Source of the DNA: Thermomicrobiales bacterium
Lineage (GTDB): Bacteria; Chloroflexota; Chloroflexia; Thermomicrobiales; CFX8
Direction of reading: 5' to 3'
DNA length: 54,895 bases
Assembly: GCA_023954495.1 (NCBI GenBank)
Contig: JAMLIA010000016.1
Span: forward strand, 1 to 54,895
Each line of letters begins with the position of its first letter. The first letter of the stretch is position 1. The notes beneath the pieces were generated by a model. That model searched no databases. It worked only from the letters and a program-made list of their open reading frames with translations, and was not told the origin of the DNA. The position numbers and the translations under genes are program-made. This document shows positions 36,087-44,278 of the stretch, one piece after another.

Positions 36087-36698
36087 TCACGCTTTCTCTG
36101 GCTTCGTCCCGGCAGCCGCTTTCTGGTTGAACTGGTTCATCGCCGGGGTCATCCCCTCGCGCATCCAGACGAGGACAGCGTCAACAGTCCGCTCGAGAAC
36201 GGCATCGAGCTCGCGTCGCTCGGCATCGCTGAATCGGGCCAGCACGTAGGGGACGGTTGGGCCAGTTGCCGGTCGGGAAATGCCAATGCGAAGTCGCGGG
36301 AATGTATTCGTATGCACGCTGCGGATGATTGACGCGATCCCGTTGTGCCCGCCGTCGCTCCCTTCGGCGCGCAGCCGGATCGTTCCAAGCGGCAGATCCA
36401 GATCGTCGTAGACAATGAGGAGTCGATCGAGCGCTACCTTGTACCAGCGCACGAGCTGGTCGACCGCGATACCACTCTCGTTCATGAACGTCTGCGGCTG
36501 CGCAAGGACAACCCGCATGCCATCGAGGCGGGTTTCGACGATGTGTGCCTGGAATCTGGCTCGCGACGTACCCTCGGGAAGTCGCCGCTGCAGACGCTCA
36601 ATGGCCATGAACCCGGCGTTGTGACGCGTGCCTTCGTAGCGGCGGCCCGGGTTGCCGAGCCCAACGATGAGCCAGACCTCTCCATCCCCTTGATTCAA
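36087..36698 (-). CDS. pth: Peptidyl-tRNA hydrolase
   Basis: Releases tRNA from peptidyl-tRNAs dropped by ribosomes. The 203-residue product has [18 protein letters not shown] with the catalytic histidine, [21 protein letters not shown] with the catalytic aspartate, and [12 protein letters not shown]. The open frame extends to 36827, but TTG 36698 is preceded by GGGAGAAC and gives the usual length and N terminus. Its plus-strand neighbour tatA/B diverges from it. Confidence 0.93.
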   Translation of the reverse strand: MNQGDGEVWLIVGLGNPGRRYEGTRHNAGFMAIERLQRRLPEGTSRARFQAHIVETRLDGMRVVLAQPQTFMNESGIAVDQLVRWYKVALDRLLIVYDDLDLPLGTIRLRAEGSDGGHNGIASIIRSVHTNTFPRLRIGISRPATGPTVPYVLARFSDAERRELDAVLERTVDAVLVWMREGMTPAMNQFNQKAAAGTKPEKA

Positions 36699-36777
36699 TG
36701 TTCTCCCATTCTCCTGACGACGACGGAATAGTCGCACCTGCTTGCCCCAATTCAGAATCAGGGGCGATTTCCCCCGA

Positions 36778-36786
36778 TGGTATACT
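36778..36786 (+). promoter_or_regulatory. Extended -10 promoter for the tatA/B gene
   Basis: TGG-TATACT: the TG at 36778-36779 and TATACT at 36781-36786 form an extended -10. No -35 box is visible, which extended -10 promoters can tolerate. It lies 63 bases before the start codon. Confidence 0.5.
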
Positions 36787-36848
36787 GCTGAGTCGTTGAC
36801 ACCCGACGTTGCCGGCGCTAATAGCACTGCGGACCCCGGAGTATTGCA

Positions 36849-37259
36849 ATGAATCTTTTCGGCATGGGCACCCCGGAGATCCTGGTGATCATGGTCGTCG
36901 CCCTGATCATCTTCGGTCCAGGTAAGCTCCCTGAGATCGGCGCACAGGTCGGCAAGGCCGTGCGCGACTTCCGCCGTATGACCAAGGAAATGACGTCCGA
37001 ATTCGAGGACTCCATTGGTGACGTTCAGTCTTCCGTCAACGAAGTGAAGCAGACCGTCTCTAACGTCCAGAAGGAGACCTCGGCAATCGCCGAGTCTATC
37101 CCGTCGTCGATCAGCGGGACAACCTCCAAGGCGGCCACAAAGCCACAGGCTGTAGCCGCTTCGAGCGAGGCGACGCGCGACGACCCGTTTGCCGATCTCG
37201 CTGCCTTGGACGAAATCGAAGTGGCCGAAGAGACACCGGCAACTTCTTCAAGCACCTAA
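36849..37259 (+). CDS. TatA/TatB family twin-arginine translocase protein
   Basis: The 136-residue protein has an N-terminal membrane helix (about residues 9-22), the hinge FGPGKLPEIGAQVGKAVRDF, and a long amphipathic, Ser/Thr/Glu-rich tail. It is twice the length of the TatA at 3107. A TatB role is possible, but the FGPGKLPEIG motif is shared by TatA and TatB, and low-GC-type bacteria can use TatA alone. The tail ends in a low-complexity acidic segment. The stop overlaps that of the convergent methyltransferase gene. tatC is not seen. Confidence 0.87.
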   Translation: MNLFGMGTPEILVIMVVALIIFGPGKLPEIGAQVGKAVRDFRRMTKEMTSEFEDSIGDVQSSVNEVKQTVSNVQKETSAIAESIPSSISGTTSKAATKPQAVAASSEATRDDPFADLAALDEIEVAEETPATSSST

Positions 37260-37867
37260 TCGGTCCTGGTCGCAACCCAGAGATACGCCGTGCCCCAGCG
37301 ATCGTTACGGACGACAAGTTCGCCATGCAAGTGGAGCATCTGCGGTAGTTCAGGTGGGTTGGCGTGGCCTGACCCATAGGCCAATCGTGCCAGCCAGCCG
37401 CGGAAACGCGCGAACGGGCCACGTCGATACGCCCCGCCGAGCAGAACGTGCAACTGCCCACCTGTCGTGAGCACGCGCTGGATTTCCTGAAGTACCTGCT
37501 CAGAGTAGATCCATGGCCCTGGATACGTTGCCGTAACCACCTGGACGCTCGCGTCCAGCAGGGGCACTGCTTCTGCAGATGCGCGGATGACCGTGACTCC
37601 TCGCCCGTGCGCTCGCTTCGCCATCGCGCGCGATGGGTCGATCCCAATTGCGAGACGATCGCAGCGCCGTGCCGCGTTCAGGAGCCTTCCATCACCGCAT
37701 CCGATGTCAAGCAACCGGCCATCCGGCACGGATTCCAGCAGATCGCGTCGTCGGCCATCCCAGGCCGCGCCCATCAACAGTCGTCCTGCTGGCTCATGCA
37801 GCAGGGCTAAACGGCCATACAGCAGGGCGAAGGCGCGTGCCAACAGCGTTCTGCGCAAATCAGACAC
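37256..37867 (-). CDS. Class I SAM-dependent methyltransferase
   Basis: The 203-residue product has the SAM-binding motif I LLDIGCGDGRLLNAA, an acidic end of strand two (AIGIDPS), and the VTATYPGPWIYS segment. The later VLTTGGQLHVLLGGAYRRG segment is typical of UbiE/type 11 methyltransferases. The substrate is unknown. The GTG start at 37867 lies only 32 bases from the divergent tgt start, so both promoters share a very small space. Confidence 0.82.
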   Translation of the reverse strand: MSDLRRTLLARAFALLYGRLALLHEPAGRLLMGAAWDGRRRDLLESVPDGRLLDIGCGDGRLLNAARRCDRLAIGIDPSRAMAKRAHGRGVTVIRASAEAVPLLDASVQVVTATYPGPWIYSEQVLQEIQRVLTTGGQLHVLLGGAYRRGPFARFRGWLARLAYGSGHANPPELPQMLHLHGELVVRNDRWGTAYLWVATRTD

Positions 37868-37886
37868 GACCCATACCGCCTGCTGG

Positions 37887-37892
37887 CATACT
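37887..37892 (+). promoter_or_regulatory. Candidate -10 box of tgt; possible leaderless transcript
   Basis: CATACT, preceded by TGG as in an extended -10, ends 7 bases before the tgt ATG at 37900. A transcript starting at the normal distance would begin at or just before the start codon. No ribosome-binding sequence is present upstream of the ATG, in keeping with a leaderless mRNA. Confidence 0.4.
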
Positions 37893-37899
37893 AGCGACC

Positions 37900-39102
37900 A
37901 TGATGATGCAGTCTCACAATTCGTTCGTTCTCGAAGCTACCGACGGACGGGCGCGTGTTGGCCGCCTCAGCCTGCCGCGCGGAGAAGTTCGCACCCCCGC
38001 ATTCATGCCGGTTGGCACTCAGGCGTCGGTGAAATCGCTCGACCCGGATGATATCCGCAGCACGGGAAGCCAGATCATTCTGGCAAACACCTATCACCTC
38101 ATGCTGCGCCCGGGCGCGGACGCTTTGCAAAAACTCGGCGGAGTCAGCCGCTTCATGCGCTGGGGTGGACCTGTTCTCACCGACTCAGGCGGATTTCAGG
38201 TGTTCAGTCTGGCCGGCAGCCGAAAGCTGACTGACGAGGGCGTCGTGTTCCGATCGCACCTCGACGGCAGCCAGCACCTGCTGACCCCTGAAATCGCCAT
38301 GGAGCTGCAGTTCAAGTTCGGTTCCGACATTACGATGGCCCTCGATGTGTTGGCCGGATTCGATGATTCGGAGTCCGCGCAAGTGGACGCGATGCGCCGC
38401 ACCCACGCCTGGCTGCCGCGGAACAGCAAGCGCTTCCGCGAGCTCCACGAAAGCGACTCGCCGCGTGTCTTGCTCTTCGGCATCGCCCAGGGTGGCTTCG
38501 ATGCCAACCGGAGACAGGAGTCGGCTGCATTTGTCGCCGCGTCGGATATCGACGGATGCGCGATCGGCGGCCTCAGCGTCGGCGAGCCGAAGGAGACGAT
38601 GGCTGAGATGCTTGACGCGTCCATCAGCGGTCTCCCTGACGATCGCCCTCGCTACCTGATGGGCGTCGGTTCACCAGAAGACCTGTGGAATGGCGTCGCG
38701 GCCGGCGTGGATATGTTCGATTGCGTCCTACCAACGCGCGTTGCCCGTCGCGGCGCGCTGTTCACTCGCGAGGGGCGTATTGACATAACAGCAGCACGCT
38801 ACAAGGTGCTGGACGAACCGATCGAGGCGGATTGCGACTGCTATGCCTGTCAGACGTTCAGCGCCGCCTATATCCATCACCTGTTTCGCGCGCGGGAACT
38901 GTTGGCCTACCGACTGGCATCGATTCACAATGTCCGCTTTCTCGTCAGGCAGATGGAGCAGATGGAGGATGCTATTCGGCGCGGTGCGTTCGCCGCAGAG
39001 CGCCGCGCATTCATCGACACCTATCAGCCGGCCAATCAGCGCATCGCCGCCGAGCAGCGCGCCAAGCACCGTGCGGCGCGAGCGCGCGATTTCGCACGCT
39101 GA
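37900..39102 (+). CDS. tgt: tRNA-guanine transglycosylase
   Basis: Exchanges guanine-34 for the queuosine precursor in tRNAs for Asn, Asp, His and Tyr. The 400-residue product has TYHLMLRPG, the catalytic aspartate region TDSGGFQVFSL, GGLSVGEPKE, VLPTRVARRG with the nucleophile aspartate in MFDCVLPTR, and the zinc ligands CDCYACQTFSAAYIHHL. The open frame continues upstream, but homologues begin at the ATG cluster 37900-37908; which of the three ATGs is used is unclear. A FecR-domain gene starts 3 bases after the stop. Confidence 0.95.
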   Translation: MMMQSHNSFVLEATDGRARVGRLSLPRGEVRTPAFMPVGTQASVKSLDPDDIRSTGSQIILANTYHLMLRPGADALQKLGGVSRFMRWGGPVLTDSGGFQVFSLAGSRKLTDEGVVFRSHLDGSQHLLTPEIAMELQFKFGSDITMALDVLAGFDDSESAQVDAMRRTHAWLPRNSKRFRELHESDSPRVLLFGIAQGGFDANRRQESAAFVAASDIDGCAIGGLSVGEPKETMAEMLDASISGLPDDRPRYLMGVGSPEDLWNGVAAGVDMFDCVLPTRVARRGALFTREGRIDITAARYKVLDEPIEADCDCYACQTFSAAYIHHLFRARELLAYRLASIHNVRFLVRQMEQMEDAIRRGAFAAERRAFIDTYQPANQRIAAEQRAKHRAARARDFAR

Positions 39103-39105
39103 TCC

Positions 39106-40476
39106 ATGGCCGCAGATGACACAACCCACGTCGGTGTCTCAGAGGGTTTCCTGAACGGCGAGATCATGCTTCGGACTCCTGCGTCTCAAATGCGGCGTGC
39201 CTGGATCGTGCTGGGCGCAGCATCGCTCGCGACGTTGCTTCTGCTTGTCGCGCTGATTACCGCGTCCATCTGGGTCAGTCGTCACGCTACCGAGCCGCGC
39301 AATGCGCACATAACCTTTGTCAGTGGGACGGGAGCGCTGGTGCGCTCGCCTGGCGATTCAGGCTGGCGGTTGATTGGGTCTGATGAACGCGTTGAGGAAG
39401 GGGACAGTATCTCGACGACACTGGGCACGGTCGTGACACTGGAGGCATTCGACGGCACGACGTTCGAGATTTCAGAAGACTCGGTCGTGACCATCCGGCG
39501 CATGCGATCGTCGAGATTCATCCAGCGAACCAAGTTGATTGAGCTCGAGCCCGAGCGCGGCGCTATCTACGTCAACATGCAGCCGGCCGCCGAGTATGGG
39601 TACAGCGAGGTTGTCGTTGAGGCAGCTGGTGCGCGCGTCGTGATGGCATCTGAAAGAGCTCGCCAGCAAGCAGGCTCGTTCCTCTTCGAAGTCATCTCGC
39701 AACTGACGAGACTCGCGGGCGATCACCAGCGTTCGCACGGCGGTTCTGCGCGGACGGCGACGGTGACGCATTCCGGAAACGAGCTGGTTCTGACTGATGA
39801 CCAGCAAACGGTCATCTCACCAACGGGCGAGTTTGGAGACATCACCCGGCCTGTGCGTGAGCTTATCGTCAACGGTGCGTTCCAAAGCGGCATGGATGGT
39901 TGGATCGACTTCCGCCAGCAAAACCCGGAACACGCGGGCGTCGTGCCGCTGAATGCGTCCGTGGAGCTGGTCCCGGACAAGACACCCAACGGTGACGTGA
40001 TCGCGCTGGAGATCAGCCGACCATCGTCGGCGGGCGGCGGAGTAGTGCAGGCCGGCGTCCGCCAGCACATCGGCAAGACACTCCGCGTCGTCACGTCGTT
40101 GCGACTGCAACTGGATGTCCAGATAACCGACCAGGTACCGGCCGGCGGCGGGAATGACCTCAATCAGTTCCCCCTGATCGTGACCATGAACTACATTGAC
40201 CTGGAAGGCAAAGAACGAATCTGGTCGCACGGCTATTATGCGATCGACGATCCAGCTCATCCGGTTGATGAGTTTCGGGCGTCGCGGATCGAGCGCGATG
40301 AATGGCGGCGAGTGTCGTTCGACTTGAGCAATCTATCGCCGTTACCAAGCCAGATAACGTCGATCGTGGTGTACGCTTCTGGCGAGAGCTTTCAGACACG
40401 GATTGCAAACGTGTCACTCACCACAGGCGAATTGCTCCGAAATTCGGGGGCAGCGGCTGCAGTAGATGCGCCGTAG
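39106..40476 (+). CDS. Membrane-anchored FecR-domain protein
   Basis: The 456-residue product has a short cytoplasmic N terminus, one membrane helix (about residues 32-54) and an extracytoplasmic FecR-like domain. That domain covers about 80-200 (GSDERVEEGDSISTTLGTVV, then VTLEAFDGTTFEISEDS). A C-terminal beta-rich segment starts with NGAFQSGMDGWIDFR, which resembles carbohydrate-binding jelly-roll domains. FecR proteins usually signal to an ECF sigma factor, but no sigma gene is adjacent. A structural or cell-surface role is equally possible. It starts 3 bases after tgt and precedes UDP-glucose dehydrogenase, a source of surface sugars. Confidence 0.8.
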   Translation: MAADDTTHVGVSEGFLNGEIMLRTPASQMRRAWIVLGAASLATLLLLVALITASIWVSRHATEPRNAHITFVSGTGALVRSPGDSGWRLIGSDERVEEGDSISTTLGTVVTLEAFDGTTFEISEDSVVTIRRMRSSRFIQRTKLIELEPERGAIYVNMQPAAEYGYSEVVVEAAGARVVMASERARQQAGSFLFEVISQLTRLAGDHQRSHGGSARTATVTHSGNELVLTDDQQTVISPTGEFGDITRPVRELIVNGAFQSGMDGWIDFRQQNPEHAGVVPLNASVELVPDKTPNGDVIALEISRPSSAGGGVVQAGVRQHIGKTLRVVTSLRLQLDVQITDQVPAGGGNDLNQFPLIVTMNYIDLEGKERIWSHGYYAIDDPAHPVDEFRASRIERDEWRRVSFDLSNLSPLPSQITSIVVYASGESFQTRIANVSLTTGELLRNSGAAAAVDAP

Positions 40477-40518
40477 GTCGCCCCTCTGACTGCGTCCCAC
40501 AGGAGGAAGTGACGTTTC

Positions 40519-41811
40519 ATGGCGCGGATCAGCATTATCGGTAGTGGCTACGTCGGACTCGTCTATGCCGCTGCGTTTGCAGACCTTGGGAACGACGTCG
40601 TCGGCATCGACATTAATGCCGAGAAAGTCGAACTCCTGCAGCAGGGCGAGTGCCCGATTTATGAACCGGGACTCCCGGAGATCCTCGCGCGCAACCTTCA
40701 GGCTGGCCGGCTGCGATTTACTACATCGTACGCAGATGCAGTGCCCAGCTCGCAGTTCGTCTTCATTTGCGTGGACACACCGCAATCATTCAACGGCGAA
40801 GCCGATATGCGCGCCGTCCGGCGGGCCGCCACCACGACGGCTGAGCACCTCACGGGCCACACGGTCATCGTCAACAAGAGCACGATGCCGATCGGCTCGG
40901 GCGACCTGGTCGCGAAGATTCTTGAAGAGCACATCAGCGGTGATGCGACATTCGCTGTTGTCAGTAACCCTGAGTTTCTCCGAGAAGGCTCGGCTGTGCA
41001 CGATGTCATGCACCCGGAGCGAGTTGTCCTCGGCTCGGACCGCAAAGAAGCCGCCGAGAAGGTGGCCAGCCTGTACAGCGTGCTGAACGCCCCGATAGTC
41101 GTTACCGACCTGCGGTCGGCAGAGATGATCAAGTATGCGTCGAATGCGTTCTTGGCGACGAAGATCTCGTTCATTAATGAGATCGCGCGAATTTGCGAGC
41201 GCGTCGGCGCAGACGTGACCGTCGTCTCGAAGGGCATGGGCCATGACCCACGGATCGGCTCGCTCTTCCTGGAGGCAGGTATCGGATATGGCGGCTCCTG
41301 TTTCCCGAAGGACGTCAGCGCGCTCGCCTATATGGCCGAAGAAGCCAACACGCACCCGCAACTGCTGCGCGCCGTCATCGAGATCAACAACGATCAGCGC
41401 CGCCGGTTCGTTCAGAAGCTGCAAACACACCTCGGGGACCTGAACGAGCGCAAGATCGGCATCTGGGGGCTGGCATTCAAGCAGAACACCGACGACATGC
41501 GCGAATCTCCGGCAGTGGACATCATCCGGATGATCGAGCAGCGTGGCGGGCAAGTGCGCGCGTACGACCCTGCTGCGGCTGAGACGGCTCGACCGCTGCT
41601 CCCAAACATCGACATTTGCGACAACCCATATGACGTGGTCGATGGCGCTGACGCGCTGTGCGTTGTCACTCCGTGGAACGAATTCAAGCAGGCCAACCTT
41701 GGACGAGTTGCCGAAATGATGCGCACACCGCTGCTCCTTGATGGCCGCAACATTTACGAACCCGAAGAAGTCAGAGCGCATGGATTGACCTATGTCGGCG
41801 TCGGAAGGTAA
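40519..41811 (+). CDS. ugd: UDP-glucose 6-dehydrogenase family protein
   Basis: NAD-dependent four-electron oxidation of a nucleotide sugar, most likely UDP-glucose to UDP-glucuronate. The 430-residue product has the Rossmann motif ISIIGSGYVGLVYAAAFADLG, STMPIGSGDLV, NPEFLREGSAVHDVMHPERVV, KYASNAFLATKISFINE, and the catalytic cysteine in GYGGSCFPKDVSAL. The C-terminal NAD domain is present (GLAFKQNTDDMRESPA). A GDP-mannose dehydrogenase role is less likely from the motif pattern. The start ATG is preceded by AGGAGG. The 3' end overlaps acpS by 20 bases. Confidence 0.93.
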   Translation: MARISIIGSGYVGLVYAAAFADLGNDVVGIDINAEKVELLQQGECPIYEPGLPEILARNLQAGRLRFTTSYADAVPSSQFVFICVDTPQSFNGEADMRAVRRAATTTAEHLTGHTVIVNKSTMPIGSGDLVAKILEEHISGDATFAVVSNPEFLREGSAVHDVMHPERVVLGSDRKEAAEKVASLYSVLNAPIVVTDLRSAEMIKYASNAFLATKISFINEIARICERVGADVTVVSKGMGHDPRIGSLFLEAGIGYGGSCFPKDVSALAYMAEEANTHPQLLRAVIEINNDQRRRFVQKLQTHLGDLNERKIGIWGLAFKQNTDDMRESPAVDIIRMIEQRGGQVRAYDPAAAETARPLLPNIDICDNPYDVVDGADALCVVTPWNEFKQANLGRVAEMMRTPLLLDGRNIYEPEEVRAHGLTYVGVGR

Positions 41812-42226
41812 GTACCAGCCGGTCTGGGACAGTGAGGCCGCCGGACCGGTTGAAGTCGGCATCGACATCATCGAGATCGAACGCATTGCACACACGTTGG
41901 AACGCTTTGGCGATCGATTCCTGAACCGCGTCTACTCTCCGCGAGAGCGCGAACGCTACGGCAAGCGCGTGCAGGAACTCGCGGCACGGTTCGCGGCCAA
42001 GGAGGCGACAATGAAGGCGCTAGGCACTGGCGTACGCGGTGTTCGATGGCGCGACATTGAGGTGTTGCCCAATCGGCGGGGCAAGCCAATCCTCGTCCTG
42101 CACGAGACTGCACAACGGCGCGCGGATCTACTCGGATTCCAGCACTTCGCAGTGTCGCTGACTCATTCACGGGGCGAGGCGATGGCGATTGTCATCGCGA
42201 CGAAACAGGCCAACGATTTGCTATGA
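41792..42226 (+). CDS. acpS: Holo-[acyl-carrier-protein] synthase
   Basis: Transfers 4'-phosphopantetheine to acyl carrier protein. The 144-residue product has the magnesium-binding aspartate in VEVGIDIIEIERI, and FAAKEATMKALGTGVRGVRW with the conserved glutamate and lysine. SLTHSRGEAMAIVIA is near the end. The N terminus carries about 20 residues more than the usual enzyme and overlaps ugd; a later start is possible but no better candidate is visible. It overlaps nnr by 4 bases, a pairing seen in many bacteria. Confidence 0.93.
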   Translation: MSASEGKYQPVWDSEAAGPVEVGIDIIEIERIAHTLERFGDRFLNRVYSPRERERYGKRVQELAARFAAKEATMKALGTGVRGVRWRDIEVLPNRRGKPILVLHETAQRRADLLGFQHFAVSLTHSRGEAMAIVIATKQANDLL

Positions 42227-43761
42227 CGGTCCTGGTCACAGGCGACGAGATGGCCGAAGCTGAGCGCCGCACGATGGATTCGGGCATTAGTGGCCCCGAA
42301 CTCATGCGCCGCGCCGCGATCGCTATTGCCGACTGGGTCGAAGCGCACTGCGTGTCAGCAGGCTCTGTGGTCGGACTTGTCGGCCCGGGAAACAATGGCG
42401 GCGACACGCTGGTTGCGCTCGGCATCCTCGGCGCACGTGGATGGCGAAGCAGAGCTGTCTTTGTCAGTCGAGACGAATTCGGCGATTTGCCGCTGGGTAC
42501 CGACGAGCAGGCAACTATCGAGGTCGTTGATTTCACTTCGGCAAATGATGCAGACGTGATCCTCGACGGCATCTACGGCTTTCGCAGCCGACCGACTCTG
42601 CCAGCACACGTCGCGTCACTCTGCAACGCCGTATCGCGCGCCAGGGCAGCGTCCGGCGCACGCGTCATCGCCATTGACACGCCGTCTGGAATTGACGTAA
42701 CGACTGGCGAAGCGACGAACGCAACGCTCCATGCAGATGTCACGCTGTGTTTGGCGTTACCCAAGGTCGGTCTGACGCGTGAGCCGGCTGCAAACTTCGT
42801 TGGCGAACTTGAGCTGATTGACATCGGCATCCTGCCGCCGGACATCCCTGGCCGCGAACAGCTGATGGATCGAGCATCGATTGCCGAACTCCTCCCGGAG
42901 CGCCGAGCCAACGCGCATAAGAGCAACGTCGGTGCTGTCCTGATCGTCGGTGGGGCACCCACCTATTTCGGCGCACCGCGGCTGTCGGCGGAGGCTGCCC
43001 TGCGAATCGGAGCAGGGCTGGTCGCCGCCGCAATTCCTTCCCCGATCGTGCCGGTGCTGGCGACCCAGGTGCCGGAGGCAGTCGTCGTCCCGTGCGACGG
43101 TGACGACAGCATTCCGGCCATCGCCCGCTTCGTGCACGAGCGCGACTCGATGCTGCGCGCGATGGTCATTGGCCCGGGGCTAGGGCGCAGCGACCATGCG
43201 TCAGACATGCTCACCGCGCTACTCGGAGACCAAGCGCCCGACGACATCCGTCGCCGCCTGAAAGTGATCGACGCAGACGCGCTCAACTGGATGTCCGAGC
43301 AGCCTGCGCCGCCTGCCGGTCTGACTGCTGGGACGGCAGTGCTCACGCCACACCCCGGTGAGATGAGCCGCCTGCTGCACTGCAGCACAAGCGAGGTGCT
43401 TACCGACCCGGCAGAGACCGCGCGTCGAGCGGCAGCGAAATTCGAGCAGGTGGTTATTCTCAAATCCGGCCATTCGCCGGTCGCTCATCCGGACGGGCGG
43501 GTCTGGCTAGCGCAGCGCACCACGCCCGAATTGGCCACGGCCGGAACCGGCGATGTGCTCGCCGGCATCATTGGCGGTCTGCTTGCGCAAGGGCTGTCGC
43601 CATGGGATGCAGCTCGCGCAGGCGTCTTTGTCGGCGCGCAGGCCGGTAAGCGTGCGACGAGCCTTCAGGGTACAGTAGGCGTGGTTGCTCGCGATGTGAT
43701 CAACGAGTTGGGCCGCGCATATCTGGATGTCCAAAGTCCAGGTTGGCAAAGGTGGAGATGA
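42223..43761 (+). CDS. nnr: Bifunctional NAD(P)H-hydrate repair enzyme
   Basis: The N-terminal epimerase domain (residues 1-215, GLVGPGNNGGDTLVAL, then VIAIDTPSGIDVTTGE) interconverts R and S forms of hydrated NAD(P)H. The C-terminal dehydratase domain (about 230-500, ANAHKSNVGAVLIVGG, VIGPGLGRSDHA, VLTPHPGEMSRLL, LATAGTGDVLAGIIGGLLAQG) restores NAD(P)H using ADP or ATP. The 512-residue length is normal. The ATG start overlaps the acpS stop. Confidence 0.95.
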   Translation: MTVLVTGDEMAEAERRTMDSGISGPELMRRAAIAIADWVEAHCVSAGSVVGLVGPGNNGGDTLVALGILGARGWRSRAVFVSRDEFGDLPLGTDEQATIEVVDFTSANDADVILDGIYGFRSRPTLPAHVASLCNAVSRARAASGARVIAIDTPSGIDVTTGEATNATLHADVTLCLALPKVGLTREPAANFVGELELIDIGILPPDIPGREQLMDRASIAELLPERRANAHKSNVGAVLIVGGAPTYFGAPRLSAEAALRIGAGLVAAAIPSPIVPVLATQVPEAVVVPCDGDDSIPAIARFVHERDSMLRAMVIGPGLGRSDHASDMLTALLGDQAPDDIRRRLKVIDADALNWMSEQPAPPAGLTAGTAVLTPHPGEMSRLLHCSTSEVLTDPAETARRAAAKFEQVVILKSGHSPVAHPDGRVWLAQRTTPELATAGTGDVLAGIIGGLLAQGLSPWDAARAGVFVGAQAGKRATSLQGTVGVVARDVINELGRAYLDVQSPGWQRWR

Positions 43762-43780
43762 GGAGGGGAGGGGAGTCCAG

Positions 43781-44278
43781 GTGTTGAGCACTGATTCACA
43801 GGTTGCGACGATCATGACTCGCGATGTCATCACCGTGTCGCCGGATACGAGCGTCACCGATGTTGCGCGATTGATGACCGACCACGACATTTCCGGCATC
43901 CCCGTCGTTGCAAACGGGTTTCTCGTTGGTCTCGTGACTGAAGTCGACGTCGTCTCACGCGAGATCGATGTCGATCCGCCAGCCTACGGGACATTCCTCG
44001 ACGCGGTCTTTCGCTTTCCGTGGGACCGCTCTGACGAGGAGCTTCGCCGTGTGCTCGCCACTACGGCCGGGGATCTGATGACCCGCGAGGTCCGAACCAT
44101 TCGAGCGGAGGACCTGATTCGCGACGCGGCAAACATGATGTTCAAGCAGAGCGTGAATCCATTGCCGGTAGTTGATGCAGATGGTCGAGTGATCGGGATC
44201 GTGTCCCGATCTGACATCGTCCGCCTTGTTGCGGACGCCGCTGATATCGCTGAAGGGAGCGCCGAAGGGCGTGGCTGA
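43781..44278 (+). CDS. CBS-domain pair protein
   Basis: The 165-residue protein consists of two CBS motifs: IMTRDVITVSPDTSVTDVAR with ISGIPVVANGFLVGLVTEVD, and LMTREVRTIRAEDLIRDAAN with VNPLPVVDADGRVIGIVSRS. A short helical insertion separates them. Such Bateman modules bind adenine nucleotides and often act as regulatory partners. The frame is open from 43727, inside nnr, but GTG 43781 has GGAGGGGAG upstream. It overlaps alr by 8 bases. The partner protein is unknown. Confidence 0.88.
   Translation: MLSTDSQVATIMTRDVITVSPDTSVTDVARLMTDHDISGIPVVANGFLVGLVTEVDVVSREIDVDPPAYGTFLDAVFRFPWDRSDEELRRVLATTAGDLMTREVRTIRAEDLIRDAANMMFKQSVNPLPVVDADGRVIGIVSRSDIVRLVADAADIAEGSAEGRG

Noticed and set aside
40786-41895. 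369-codon minus-strand open frame opposite ugd
   Set aside because: Antisense shadow of a conserved dehydrogenase, with no recognisable domain.
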